A stretch of DNA of 64,000 nt, from NCBI RefSeq assembly GCF_022698145.1, contig NZ_JALDAX010000015.1, positions 124,001 through 188,000 on the forward strand, read 5' to 3'. The notes beneath the pieces were generated by a model. It did not search any database and was not told the DNA's origin. It worked only from the letters and a program-made list of their open reading frames with translations. Each line of letters starts with the position of its first letter. The first letter of the stretch is position 1. Below are positions 8,168 through 16,417 of the stretch, in pieces. Both the position numbers and the translations under genes were made by a program. This DNA comes from Streptomyces spinosisporus. Lineage in GTDB: Bacteria; Actinomycetota; Actinomycetes; Streptomycetales; Streptomycetaceae.

Positions 8168-9255
8168 GCGAGGCAGTCACCCGGATCCAGGTGGGCGGCA
8201 GCGCGGGCAGCGACCCCTACGAGGTGCTGGTCGGCCGTCAACTCCTGGACGAACTGCCCGGGTTGGTGGGGGAGAAGGCCCGGCGCGTCGCGGTGATCCA
8301 CCCCGAGGCGCTCGCCGAGACCGGTGACGCCCTGCGCGCCGACCTGGCCGAGCAGGGCTACGAGGCCGTCGCCGTCCAGGTGCCCAACGCCGAGGAGGCC
8401 AAGACCGCCGAGGTCGCCGCCTACTGCTGGAAGGCGCTCGGACAGTCCGGCTTCACCCGCTCCGACGTCCTCGTGGGCGTCGGCGGCGGAGCCACCACGG
8501 ACCTGGCCGGCTTCGTCGCGGCGACCTGGCTGCGCGGGGTGCGCTGGATCGCCGTACCGACCACCGTCCTCGCGATGGTGGACGCGGCGGTCGGCGGCAA
8601 GACCGGCATCAACACCGCCGAGGGCAAGAACCTGGTGGGCGCCTTCCATCCGCCGGCCGGAGTGCTGTGCGACCTGGCCGCACTGGACTCCCTGCCGGTC
8701 AACGACTACATCTCCGGGCTCGCCGAGATCATCAAGGCCGGATTCATCGCCGACCCGGTGATCCTGGAGCTGATCGAGGAGGACCCGCAGGCGGCCCGCA
8801 CCCCGGCGGGACCGCACACCGCCGAGCTCATCGAGCGCTCGATCCGGGTCAAGGCCGAGGTGGTCTCCTCCGACCTGAAGGAATCGGGCCTCAGGGAGAT
8901 CCTCAACTACGGCCACACGCTCGGCCATGCGATCGAGAAGAACGAGCGCTACAAGTGGCGGCACGGCGCCGCGGTCTCCGTCGGCATGCACTTCGCCGCC
9001 GAACTGGGGCGCCTCGCGGGCCGGTTGGACGACGCCACGGCCGACCGCCACCGCACCGTCCTGGAATCGGTCGGCCTGCCGCTGCACTACCGCCACGACC
9101 AGTGGCCCAAGCTGCTGGAGACGATGAAGGTCGACAAGAAGTCCCGCGGCAACCTGCTGCGCTTCATCGTCCTGGACGGACTGGCCAAGCCCACCGTCCT
9201 GGAGGGACCCGACCCCGCCGTGCTGCTGGCCGCGTACGGCGAAGTGGGGGAGTAA
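8164..9255 (+). CDS. aroB: 3-dehydroquinate synthase
   Basis: Converts DAHP to 3-dehydroquinate, the second step of the shikimate pathway, using NAD+ and a divalent metal. The 363-residue protein shows GGGATTDLAGFVAATW, PTTVLAMVDAAVGGKTGIN and NYGHTLGHAIEK, which carries the metal-binding histidine. The ATG overlaps the aroK stop (ATGA). A hairpin 55 bases downstream closes the operon. Confidence 0.97.
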   Translation: MSEAVTRIQVGGSAGSDPYEVLVGRQLLDELPGLVGEKARRVAVIHPEALAETGDALRADLAEQGYEAVAVQVPNAEEAKTAEVAAYCWKALGQSGFTRSDVLVGVGGGATTDLAGFVAATWLRGVRWIAVPTTVLAMVDAAVGGKTGINTAEGKNLVGAFHPPAGVLCDLAALDSLPVNDYISGLAEIIKAGFIADPVILELIEEDPQAARTPAGPHTAELIERSIRVKAEVVSSDLKESGLREILNYGHTLGHAIEKNERYKWRHGAAVSVGMHFAAELGRLAGRLDDATADRHRTVLESVGLPLHYRHDQWPKLLETMKVDKKSRGNLLRFIVLDGLAKPTVLEGPDPAVLLAAYGEVGE

Positions 9256-9309
9256 GTACCCCGGGGCGTCATCCGTCCGATGTGCCTTGCGAGGCTGGGC
9301 ACTTCGGGG

Positions 9310-9345
9310 CTTCCCCGGCCGTTCACCAAACGACGGCCGGGGAAG
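9310..9345 (+). terminator. Hairpin terminator after aroB
   Basis: A perfect 13-bp inverted repeat (CTTCCCCGGCCGT at 9310-9322, complement at 9333-9345) with a 10-base loop lies 54 bases after the aroB stop. It lacks a T-run, as is usual for Streptomyces terminators. Confidence 0.7.
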
Positions 9346-9441
9346 GTACCGTTCAGTAGGGAGTGGGATCAGCCCCCCGCTCCCGGCGTCGATTGCCTGC
9401 GGCGACACCGCGCCCATGGATACGAGACGGAGTGGCACCGG

Positions 9442-10299
9442 ATGCAGCACGCAGTGGGTCCGCCGCTGCCGCCGCCCCATCAGCCGGGGCACGGACCGGC
9501 CGCCGGCTGGTCACCGGCCGCACACCACCCGGGTCCGCACCAGGCGGACCCGCAGCACGGCACGGCCCCCGTGCCCCCGCCGCCCCCGGCACCGGGCTAC
9601 CCGCAGGCGCCGAACGCACCCGCGGCGCAGCACGCCCCCGCTCCACCGCCCCCGGAGACCACGGGTCATGTCCCGCTGCCGCCAGGCGGCCCGGTCGCCA
9701 TGCCCAGCGCACCGCCCGCCACGGCGGCGCCGGACGCGACGGGCACCACCCTCGCCGTGCTGCTCATCGGCCCCGCGGGCGCCGGAAAGACGAGCGTCGC
9801 CAAGTACTGGGCCGAACACCGCCGGGTCCCCACCGCCCACATCAGCCTCGACGACGTACGGGAATGGGTCCGCTCGGGCTTCGCCGACCCGCAGTCGGGG
9901 TGGAACGACCACTCGGAGGCGCAGTACCGCCTGGCCCGCCGCACCTGCGGCTTCGCCGCCCGCAACTTCCTGGCCAACGGCATCTCCTGCATCCTGGACG
10001 ACGCCGTCTTCCCCGACCGCCCGGTCGTCGGCCTCGGCGGCTGGAAGCGTCATGTGGGCCCCGGCCTCCTGCCGGTCGTCCTGCTCCCCGGCCTGGAGAT
10101 CGTCCTGGAGCGCAACGCGGAACGCTCCGGCAACCGCCGCCTCACCGACGAGGAGGTCGCCCGTATCCACGGCCGGATGGCGGGCTGGTACGGCTCGGGC
10201 CTGCCGATCATCGACAACTCCCAGCTGGACGTGCCCGCGACGGCCCGTGTCCTGGACGACGTACTGGCGAGGTCGATCGCGAGTCCGCCCGCCTGGTAG
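9442..10299 (+). CDS. Proline-rich P-loop (zeta-toxin/kinase-like) ATP-binding protein of unknown role
   Basis: The chosen ATG gives 285 residues, with GGAG nine bases upstream; an upstream in-frame start at 9280 would add an atypical basic tail and was rejected. About the first 100 residues are low complexity, dominated by proline, alanine and histidine, with runs such as PPPPPAP and PPPPE. The rest is a compact nucleotide-kinase-like domain with Walker A GPAGAGKTS and a later LDDAVFPDR segment. The fold may resemble AAA_33/polynucleotide-kinase-like proteins. No substrate can be named. It sits two genes before efp, whose product relieves ribosome stalling on proline runs like those in this protein. 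Confidence 0.75.
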   Translation: MQHAVGPPLPPPHQPGHGPAAGWSPAAHHPGPHQADPQHGTAPVPPPPPAPGYPQAPNAPAAQHAPAPPPPETTGHVPLPPGGPVAMPSAPPATAAPDATGTTLAVLLIGPAGAGKTSVAKYWAEHRRVPTAHISLDDVREWVRSGFADPQSGWNDHSEAQYRLARRTCGFAARNFLANGISCILDDAVFPDRPVVGLGGWKRHVGPGLLPVVLLPGLEIVLERNAERSGNRRLTDEEVARIHGRMAGWYGSGLPIIDNSQLDVPATARVLDDVLARSIASPPAW

Positions 10300-10364
10300 C
10301 GCCCGTCCCCCGAACGGCACCCTCCCAACCGGCACAAATCCCCCACCGCTCCTACGCTCGTGTC

Positions 10365-11471
10365 ATGTCAGAGGTGTACGCCACCCGCCGCAGGCGGCTT
10401 CGGGAACAGTGCCAGGCGAGCGGCAGCGCAGCGGCGCTGATCTCCCGCCCCGCCAATGTCCGCTACCTCGCGGGCACGGCCCCGCGCGGCGCCGTCCTGC
10501 TCCTGGGCAAGGCCGACGACGTGCTGCTGTGCGCCGGTCCGCCGGACGACCGACCCGCGGAGGGCCGCCCCGACGACGCACTGCGGGTGCAGACGCTGCC
10601 CGGCACCGCGGGCGATCCCGCGGTCGCCGCGGCCGACCTCGCCGAGGCCGGGCGCGCCGACACCCTCGCCGTGGAGGAGCACCACCTCACCGTGGCCCGC
10701 CACCGCGCCATCCGCTCCGTCGTCCCGCGGCTGCGGCTGACCGATCTCGGGGGAGTGGTCGAGCAGCTGAGGGTGGTCAAGGACGAGGAGGAGATCTCCT
10801 GTCTGCGCATCGGGGCCGAGATCGCCGACCAGGCCCTGGGCGAGCTCCTGGAGTCCATCCTCGTCGGCCGCACCGAACGGCACCTCGCCCTCGAACTGGA
10901 GCGGCGCCTGGTCGACCACGGCGCCGACGGCCCCGCCTTCCCGACCTCCGTCGCCACCGGCCCCAACGCGGGGCGCCGCGGCCACCGGCCCACCGACCGC
11001 CGGGTCGAGGAGGGCGACTTCCTCTCCGTCTGCCTGGGTGCCGCCTACCGCGGCTACCGCTGCGAGATCGGCCGCACCTTCGTCATCGGCACGTCCCCCG
11101 CGGACTGGCAGATCGAGCTCTACGACCTCGTCTTCGCCGCCCAGCGCGCCGGACGGGAGAATCTGGTGCCCGGCGCGGCCTGCCGCGACGTCGACCGCGC
11201 CGCACGGCAGGTGCTGGACTCCGCGGGGCACGCGGAAGGACTGCCGCCCCTGACGGGGCACGGTGTGGGACTCGAAATCGACGAGGACCCGGTTCTGGCC
11301 CCTGCGGCCATGGGTAAACTGGACGCTTGCGTGCCGGTCACCGTCGAACCGGGGGTCCACCTCCCGGGCCGGGGCGGCGTCCGGATCGATGACACGCTCG
11401 TCGTCCGCCCCGAGGCGGACGGCGGACCCGAGCTACTCACCATCACGACCAAGGAGCTGCTCGCGCTCTAG
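10365..11471 (+). CDS. M24-family Xaa-Pro aminopeptidase homologue with altered metal site
   Basis: A 368-residue protein with the creatinase/aminopeptidase P layout: an N-terminal domain (residues 1 to about 135) and a C-terminal pita-bread domain. By eye, three of the five usual metal ligands differ. The first Asp is Cys in FLSVCLGA, the second is Glu in YRCEIGRT, the His of GHGVGL and the Glu of VTVEPG remain, and the last Glu is Asp in GVRIDDT. It lies between a P-loop protein and efp, the usual place of a PepP/PepQ-like gene in actinobacteria. It may be a peptidase with changed metal use or a non-catalytic relative. Confidence 0.85.
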   Translation: MSEVYATRRRRLREQCQASGSAAALISRPANVRYLAGTAPRGAVLLLGKADDVLLCAGPPDDRPAEGRPDDALRVQTLPGTAGDPAVAAADLAEAGRADTLAVEEHHLTVARHRAIRSVVPRLRLTDLGGVVEQLRVVKDEEEISCLRIGAEIADQALGELLESILVGRTERHLALELERRLVDHGADGPAFPTSVATGPNAGRRGHRPTDRRVEEGDFLSVCLGAAYRGYRCEIGRTFVIGTSPADWQIELYDLVFAAQRAGRENLVPGAACRDVDRAARQVLDSAGHAEGLPPLTGHGVGLEIDEDPVLAPAAMGKLDACVPVTVEPGVHLPGRGGVRIDDTLVVRPEADGGPELLTITTKELLAL

Positions 11472-11529
11472 CTCTCGGCTATGCGCGTGCGCCGGGGTCG
11501 TCCACGTCAGTCCAGGAGATTCCGCAACC

Positions 11530-12096
11530 GTGGCTTCCACGAACGACCTCAAGAACGGCCTGGTGCTCAAGCTCGAAGGCGGCCAGCTCTGGTCCGTCGT
11601 CGAGTTCCAGCACGTCAAGCCCGGCAAGGGCCCTGCCTTCGTGCGCACCAAGCTCAAGAACGTGCTCTCCGGCAAGGTCGTCGACAAGACCTTCAACGCC
11701 GGCGTCAAGGTCGAGACGGCCACTGTCGACAAGCGCGACATGCAGTTCTCGTACATGGACGGCGAGTACTTCGTCTTCATGGACATGGAGACCTACGACC
11801 AGCTGATGGTCGACCGCAAGGCCGTCGGCGACGCCGCCAACTTCCTGGTCGAGGGCTTCACGGCCACGGTCGCGCAGCACGAGGGCGAGGTGCTCTTCGT
11901 CGAGCTGCCCGCCGCCGTCGAGCTGACCGTCCAGGAGACCGAGCCGGGCGTCCAGGGCGACCGCTCCACCGGCGGCACCAAGCCCGCCACCCTGGAGACC
12001 GGCCACCAGATCCAGGTCCCGCTCTTCATCACCACCGGCGAGAAGATCAAGGTCGACACCCGTACCAGCGACTACCTCGGCCGGGTGAACAGCTAA
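11530..12096 (+). CDS. efp: Translation elongation factor P
   Basis: Binds between the P and E sites of stalled ribosomes and speeds peptide-bond formation at consecutive prolines. The 188-residue product has the normal three-domain length. The domain I loop reads KPGKGPAF, with K33 at the tip; this proline-flanked loop is the actinobacterial type, reported to work without lysine modification. The start is GTG at 11530. nusB follows after two bases, so the two are cotranscribed. Confidence 0.98.
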   Translation: MASTNDLKNGLVLKLEGGQLWSVVEFQHVKPGKGPAFVRTKLKNVLSGKVVDKTFNAGVKVETATVDKRDMQFSYMDGEYFVFMDMETYDQLMVDRKAVGDAANFLVEGFTATVAQHEGEVLFVELPAAVELTVQETEPGVQGDRSTGGTKPATLETGHQIQVPLFITTGEKIKVDTRTSDYLGRVNS

Positions 12097-12098
12097 CC

Positions 12099-12533
12099 GT
12101 GGCTGCCCGCAACACGGCCCGCAAGCGCGCCTTCCAGATCCTCTTCGAGGGCGACCAGCGCGGCGCCGATGTCCTGACCGTCCTCGCGGACTGGATCCGG
12201 CTCTCCCGGGACGACACCCGGCAGCCGCCGGTGAGCGAGTACACGATGCAGCTGGTCGAGGGCTACGCCAAGCACGCCCGGCGCATCGACGACCTCATCG
12301 CGCAGTACGCGGTCGGCTGGACGCTGGACCGGATGCCGGTGGTGGACCGGAACGTCCTGCGTCTCGGCGCCTACGAGCTGATCTGGGCCGACGAGATCCC
12401 GGACGCCGTCGTGCTGGACGAGATGGTGCAGCTGGCGAAGGAGTTCTCCACGGACGAGTCGCCCGCGTTCGTCAACGGTCTGCTGGGCCGGCTCAAGGAG
12501 CTGAAGCCCTCGCTGCGCCGGGACGAGGCGTAG
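12099..12533 (+). CDS. nusB: Transcription antitermination / rRNA processing factor NusB
   Basis: Part of the antitermination complex that acts on rRNA operons together with NusE (S10). The 144-residue all-helical protein begins with ARNTARKRAFQILFE, the typical NusB RNA-binding start, and has MPVVDRNVLRLGAYEL and a terminal AFVNGLLGRL segment. It starts with GTG two bases after the efp stop. A strong terminator follows. Confidence 0.96.
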   Translation: MAARNTARKRAFQILFEGDQRGADVLTVLADWIRLSRDDTRQPPVSEYTMQLVEGYAKHARRIDDLIAQYAVGWTLDRMPVVDRNVLRLGAYELIWADEIPDAVVLDEMVQLAKEFSTDESPAFVNGLLGRLKELKPSLRRDEA

Positions 12534-12588
12534 CGGACGCGTTCTCGCAGGCCTCGCAGAGAGCCACGCACGGAGCCACGTAGTGCCG

Positions 12589-12620
12589 GGGGGCCCGCAG
12601 CAGTCGTGCTGCGGGCCCCC
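12589..12620 (+). terminator. Terminator of the efp-nusB unit
   Basis: A perfect 14-bp stem (GGGGGCCCGCAGCA at 12589-12602 with its complement at 12607-12620) around a four-base loop lies 55 bases after the nusB stop. Confidence 0.85.
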
Positions 12621-12683
12621 TGGCGTCTGTTGACGTGTGCTGCCGTCCTCCGGTGCCCGCGAGGTCCACGGAGGCCGCAGAAA

Positions 12684-12729
12684 GCCGCCGGGGTGGCCGG
12701 AACCGTGAAGTTCCGGCCACCCCGGCGGC
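12684..12729. terminator. Bidirectional hairpin terminator between nusB and bldD
   Basis: A perfect 19-bp stem (12684-12702 with 12711-12729) with an eight-base loop ends 20 bases beyond the bldD stop codon on the minus strand. It probably terminates bldD and backs up the nusB terminator from the other side. Confidence 0.8.
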
Positions 12730-12749
12730 ACGTTTCTGCTCTGTGGGTG

Positions 12750-13250
12750 TCAGGCGTCCTCGTGGACGACGGCACGGCGCGCGTCCGCGTCCAGCACACC
12801 CCAGCTGATCAGCTGCTCGGTCAGGACCGAGGGGGACTGGTCGTAGATGACGGCGAGTGTGCGCAGGTCGTCCTGGCGGATCGACAGCACCTTGCCGTTG
12901 TAGTCACCGCGCTGGGACTGGATCGTCGCCGCATAGCGCTGAAGGGGGCCCGCCTTCTCGGCCGGCACGGTCGCCAGCCGCTCCAGGTCGAGGACCAGCT
13001 TCGGCGGCGGCTCGGCGGCACCGCCGGGAGTGGTGCCCGGGAGCAGCTCCTGGACCGGGACCCCATAGAAATCCGCCAGTTCGGCGAGGCGCTGCACGGT
13101 CACGGCTCGGTCGCCGCGCTCGTACGATCCGACCACGACCGCCTTCCAGCGTCCCTGGCTCTTCTCCTCGACACCGTGGAGGGAAAGGCCCTGCTGGGTG
13201 CGGATGGCCCGGAGCTTGGCCCCGAGCTGTTTGGCGTATTCGCTGGACAT
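12750..13250 (-). CDS. bldD: Developmental master repressor BldD
   Basis: Represses sporulation genes during vegetative growth when bound to tetrameric cyclic di-GMP. The 166-residue protein has an N-terminal helix-turn-helix of the Xre type (about residues 8-70, with LSLHGVEEKS and VGSYERGDR) and a C-terminal ligand domain. The published c-di-GMP signature RxD-x8-RxxD is exactly present as R114-G-D116, eight residues, then R125-Q-D-D128. It is transcribed away from pyrR, and its own upstream region holds a near-consensus BldD site, in line with known autorepression. Confidence 0.98.
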   Translation of the reverse strand: MSSEYAKQLGAKLRAIRTQQGLSLHGVEEKSQGRWKAVVVGSYERGDRAVTVQRLAELADFYGVPVQELLPGTTPGGAAEPPPKLVLDLERLATVPAEKAGPLQRYAATIQSQRGDYNGKVLSIRQDDLRTLAVIYDQSPSVLTEQLISWGVLDADARRAVVHEDA

Positions 13251-13306
13251 ATAGCTCCCCGGACACTGTGTCGGCGCAGCTCGAGGGGTTCCGAGCCGCG
13301 CGTCTC

Positions 13307-13326
13307 GTAACTCACTGTGAGGTTAC
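13307..13326. promoter_or_regulatory. Candidate BldD autoregulatory operator
   Basis: The imperfect inverted repeat GTAACTCACTGTGAGGTTAC lies 57 bases upstream of the bldD ATG. Positions 13308-13320 match the published BldD pseudo-palindrome (T-n-A-C-n-C-A/T-G-n-G-T-n-A, recalled) at every fixed position except one. Confidence 0.6.
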
Positions 13327-13468
13327 GCAGCGTGACTCTTGTGCGTCAAGCCGAATGGTCCACACCGACTCTTCCGTGGCAGCGGTGGCCGGTTACGCCA
13401 GGGGGGTGATCTGGGGCGTCGTACGGGCCTGCTACCGTGGATGGCGCAAATCCGACGTCCTTTAAGGT

Positions 13469-13484
13469 CCGTCCCGTGAGGCGG
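13469..13484 (+). promoter_or_regulatory. PyrR-binding RNA hairpin in the pyrR leader
   Basis: CCG-T-CC at 13469-13474 pairs with GGCGG at 13480-13484, leaving a bulged T and the loop CGTGA. This reproduces the core of the PyrR recognition element (GUCC-n-G-n-GAGG) known from Bacillus and high-GC Gram-positives. Its 3' arm abuts the purine-rich ribosome binding site (GGAGAAGGGGG, 13483-13493), so PyrR-UMP binding would likely block translation of pyrR, as reported for mycobacteria. Confidence 0.75.
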
Positions 13485-13503
13485 AGAAGGGGGTCCGTTT
13501 CGT

Positions 13504-14061
13504 ATGGACATGCAAGCGTCCGATGCCCGGCCCGTGCTCGAAGGGCCCGACATCGCGCGGGTGTTGACCCGCATCGCCCACGAGATCGTCGAGCGCGCCA
13601 AGGGCGCCGACGACGTGGTGCTCCTCGGCATTCCCACCCGAGGCGTCTTCCTCGCCCAGCGGCTCGCCGCGAAGCTCGAGGAGATCACCGACCGGAAGAT
13701 CCCGGTCGGCTCGCTCGACATCACCATGTACCGCGACGACCTGCGCATGCACCCGCCGCGTGCGCTGGCCCGCACCGAGATCCCCGGTGACGGCATCGAC
13801 GGCCGCCTCGTCGTCCTCGTCGACGACGTGCTCTTCTCCGGCCGCACCGTCCGCGCCGCCCTCGACGCCCTGAACGACGTCGGGCGCCCGCGCGCGGTGC
13901 AGCTCGCGGTCCTGGTCGACCGCGGCCACCGCGAACTGCCCATCCGCGCCGACTACGTCGGCAAGAACCTCCCCACGTCGCTGCGGGAGACGGTCAAGGT
14001 CCTGCTCGCCGAGGAGGACGGTCGCGACACCGTGCTGCTCGGTGTGAAGCAGACCCAGTAG
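13504..14061 (+). CDS. pyrR: Pyrimidine operon regulatory protein / uracil phosphoribosyltransferase PyrR
   Basis: An RNA-binding regulator of the pyr operon that responds to UMP and also has uracil phosphoribosyltransferase activity. The 185-residue protein has the type I PRTase fold with the PRPP-binding motif VLVDDVLFSGRT. It is the first gene of the pyrimidine operon. The ATG at 13504 follows a purine-rich ribosome binding site that overlaps a PyrR-type RNA hairpin, suggesting the protein represses its own translation. An 83-base gap with a small hairpin separates it from pyrB. Confidence 0.97.
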   Translation: MDMQASDARPVLEGPDIARVLTRIAHEIVERAKGADDVVLLGIPTRGVFLAQRLAAKLEEITDRKIPVGSLDITMYRDDLRMHPPRALARTEIPGDGIDGRLVVLVDDVLFSGRTVRAALDALNDVGRPRAVQLAVLVDRGHRELPIRADYVGKNLPTSLRETVKVLLAEEDGRDTVLLGVKQTQ

Positions 14062-14064
14062 CGG

Positions 14065-14089
14065 GCCGAGGGGCACCCCGGCCCTCGGC
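14065..14089 (+). terminator. Hairpin between pyrR and pyrB
   Basis: GCCGAGGG at 14065-14072 pairs perfectly with CCCTCGGC at 14082-14089 across a nine-base loop, just after the pyrR stop. It could be a weak terminator or an mRNA processing/stability element inside the operon. Confidence 0.45.
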
Positions 14090-14144
14090 GTGCCCCGGCC
14101 TGCCCGGAATCTCCCCGACCGAACTGCCTTACGGAGCCTGACAG

Positions 14145-15125
14145 ATGCAGCGTCATCTCATCTCGGCCGCCGACCTCACCCGCGACGACGCCGTCCTGAT
14201 CCTCGACACCGCCGAGGAGATGGCCCGGGTCGCCGACCGGCCGATCAAGAAACTGCCGACCCTGCGCGGCCGCACTGTCGTCAACCTCTTCTTCGAGGAC
14301 TCCACGCGCACGCGGATCTCCTTCGAGGCCGCCGAGAAGCGCCTGTCCGCGGACGTCATCAACTTCACCGCCAAGGGCTCCAGCGTCTCCAAGGGCGAGT
14401 CCCTGAAGGACACCGCCCAGACCCTGGAGGCCATGGGCGTCGACGCCGTGGTCATCCGGCACAGCGCCTCCGGAGCGCCGTACCGTCTCGCCAACTCCGG
14501 CTGGATCGACGCCGCCGTCATCAACGCCGGTGACGGCACGCACCAGCACCCCACGCAGGCCCTGCTCGACGCCTTCACCATGCGCCGCCGCCTCGTCGGC
14601 CGGGACGCCGGTCTCGGCCAGGACCTGTCCGGCAAGCGCATCACGCTCGTCGGCGACGTCCTGCACAGCCGGGTCGCCCGCTCCAACGTCGATCTGCTGC
14701 ACACGCTCGGCGCCGAGGTCACCCTCGTCGCACCGCCCACCCTGGTGCCGGTCGGCGTCGAGACCTGGCCCTGCGAGGTGTCGTACGACCTCGACGCCGT
14801 ACTGCCCAAGTCCGACGCGGTGATGATGCTGCGCGTGCAGCGCGAGCGGATGAACGCCGCGTTCTTCCCGACCGAGCGCGAGTACTCGCGGCGCTACGGC
14901 CTCGACGGCGACCGCATGGCGCGGATGCCCGAGCACGCCATCGTGATGCACCCCGGCCCGATGGTCCGCGGCATGGAGATCACCGCCGAGGTCGCCGACT
15001 CCGACCGCTGCACCGTCGTCGAGCAGGTCGCAAACGGAGTCTCCATCCGGATGGCCGTTCTCTACCTGCTGCTCGGTGGCAACGAGCCCGCCGTCACCCA
15101 CGCCCGCACCATCGAGGAGAAGTAA
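14145..15125 (+). CDS. pyrB: Aspartate carbamoyltransferase catalytic chain
   Basis: Joins carbamoyl phosphate and aspartate to give carbamoyl aspartate. The 326-residue protein has the carbamoyl phosphate signature FFEDSTRTRISFE, the GDGTHQHPTQALLD segment and the later MHPGPMVRG loop. Nothing resembling a regulatory chain gene (pyrI) is nearby. pyrC follows after five bases. Confidence 0.98.
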   Translation: MQRHLISAADLTRDDAVLILDTAEEMARVADRPIKKLPTLRGRTVVNLFFEDSTRTRISFEAAEKRLSADVINFTAKGSSVSKGESLKDTAQTLEAMGVDAVVIRHSASGAPYRLANSGWIDAAVINAGDGTHQHPTQALLDAFTMRRRLVGRDAGLGQDLSGKRITLVGDVLHSRVARSNVDLLHTLGAEVTLVAPPTLVPVGVETWPCEVSYDLDAVLPKSDAVMMLRVQRERMNAAFFPTEREYSRRYGLDGDRMARMPEHAIVMHPGPMVRGMEITAEVADSDRCTVVEQVANGVSIRMAVLYLLLGGNEPAVTHARTIEEK

Positions 15126-15130
15126 GAGAC

Positions 15131-16417
15131 ATGAGCAAGATCCTGATCCGTGGTGCGAAGGTGCTCGGCGGCGAGGCGCAGGACGTCCTGATCGACGGTG
15201 CGACGATCGCCGAAGTCGGCTCCGATCTGAGCGCCGACGGCGCCGAGGTCGTCGAGGCGGCGGGCAAGGTGCTGCTGCCGGGCCTGGTCGACCTGCACAC
15301 CCATCTGCGCGAGCCCGGCCGCGAGGACTCCGAGACCGTGCTCACCGGCACGCGCGCGGCGGCCTCCGGCGGCTACACGTCCGTCTTCGCCATGGCCAAC
15401 ACCTTCCCGGTCGCCGACACGGCCGGAGTCGTCGAGCAGGTCTACCGGCTCGGCCAGGAGCACGGCTACTGCGACGTGCAGCCCATCGGCGCCGTCACCG
15501 TCGGCCTGGAGGGCAAGAAGCTCGCCGAGCTCGGCGCCATGCACGAGTCGGCCGCCGGTGTCACCGTCTTCTCCGACGACGGCAAGTGCGTCGACGACGC
15601 CGTGATCATGCGACGCGCGCTGGAGTACGTGAAGGCCTTCGGCGGGGTCGTCGCCCAGCACGCCCAGGAGCCGCGGCTGACCGAGGGCGCCCAGATGAAC
15701 GAGGGCGTCGTCTCCGCCGAGCTCGGCCTCGGCGGCTGGCCCGCGGTGGCCGAAGAATCGATCATCGCCCGGGATGTCCTGCTCGCCGAGCACGTCGGCT
15801 CCCGGGTGCACATCTGCCATCTGTCGACCGCCGGGTCCGTCGAGATCGTCCGCTGGGCCAAGTCCCGCGGCATCGACGTCACCGCCGAGGTCACCCCGCA
15901 CCACCTGCTGCTCACCGACGAACTGGTGCGCACCTACAACCCGGTCTACAAGGTCAACCCGCCGCTGCGCACCGAGCGCGACGTGCTCGCCCTGCGCGAG
16001 GCGCTCGCCGACGGCACGATCGACATCGTCGCCACCGACCATGCCCCGCACCCGCACGAGGACAAGGACTGCGAGTGGGCCGCGGCCGCCATGGGGATGG
16101 TGGGCCTGGAGACCGCGCTGTCGGTGGTGCAGGAGACCATGGTGGACACCGGGCTCCTCACCTGGGCCGGGGTCGCCGAGCGGATGTCCGTCAAGCCCGC
16201 CGAGATCGGACAGGCGAAGGGGCACGGGCGTCCCGTCTCGGCCGGTGAGCCCGCCAACCTCACGCTCGTCGACACGGCATACCGTGGGTCCGTGGACCCC
16301 GCGGGCTTCGCCTCGCGCAGCCGGAACACCCCGTACGAAGGGCGTGAGCTGCCCGGCCGCGTGACGCACACCTGGCTCCGGGGCCGGGCCACGCTCATCG
16401 ACGGGAAGCTCACGTGA
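15131..16417 (+). CDS. pyrC: Dihydroorotase
   Basis: Cyclises carbamoyl aspartate to dihydroorotate in de novo UMP synthesis. The 428-residue protein belongs to the class I amidohydrolases. Zinc ligands H56 and H58 are in DLHTHLREPG, further histidines lie in CHLSTAGS and TPHHLLLT, and the catalytic aspartate in ATDHAPHP. The stop overlaps the GTG of the next gene. Confidence 0.97.
   Translation: MSKILIRGAKVLGGEAQDVLIDGATIAEVGSDLSADGAEVVEAAGKVLLPGLVDLHTHLREPGREDSETVLTGTRAAASGGYTSVFAMANTFPVADTAGVVEQVYRLGQEHGYCDVQPIGAVTVGLEGKKLAELGAMHESAAGVTVFSDDGKCVDDAVIMRRALEYVKAFGGVVAQHAQEPRLTEGAQMNEGVVSAELGLGGWPAVAEESIIARDVLLAEHVGSRVHICHLSTAGSVEIVRWAKSRGIDVTAEVTPHHLLLTDELVRTYNPVYKVNPPLRTERDVLALREALADGTIDIVATDHAPHPHEDKDCEWAAAAMGMVGLETALSVVQETMVDTGLLTWAGVAERMSVKPAEIGQAKGHGRPVSAGEPANLTLVDTAYRGSVDPAGFASRSRNTPYEGRELPGRVTHTWLRGRATLIDGKLT

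Noticed and set aside
9280..9441. N-terminal extension of the proline-rich protein from 9280
   Set aside because: It would run through the aroB terminator hairpin and has no ribosome binding site; ATG 9442 has one.
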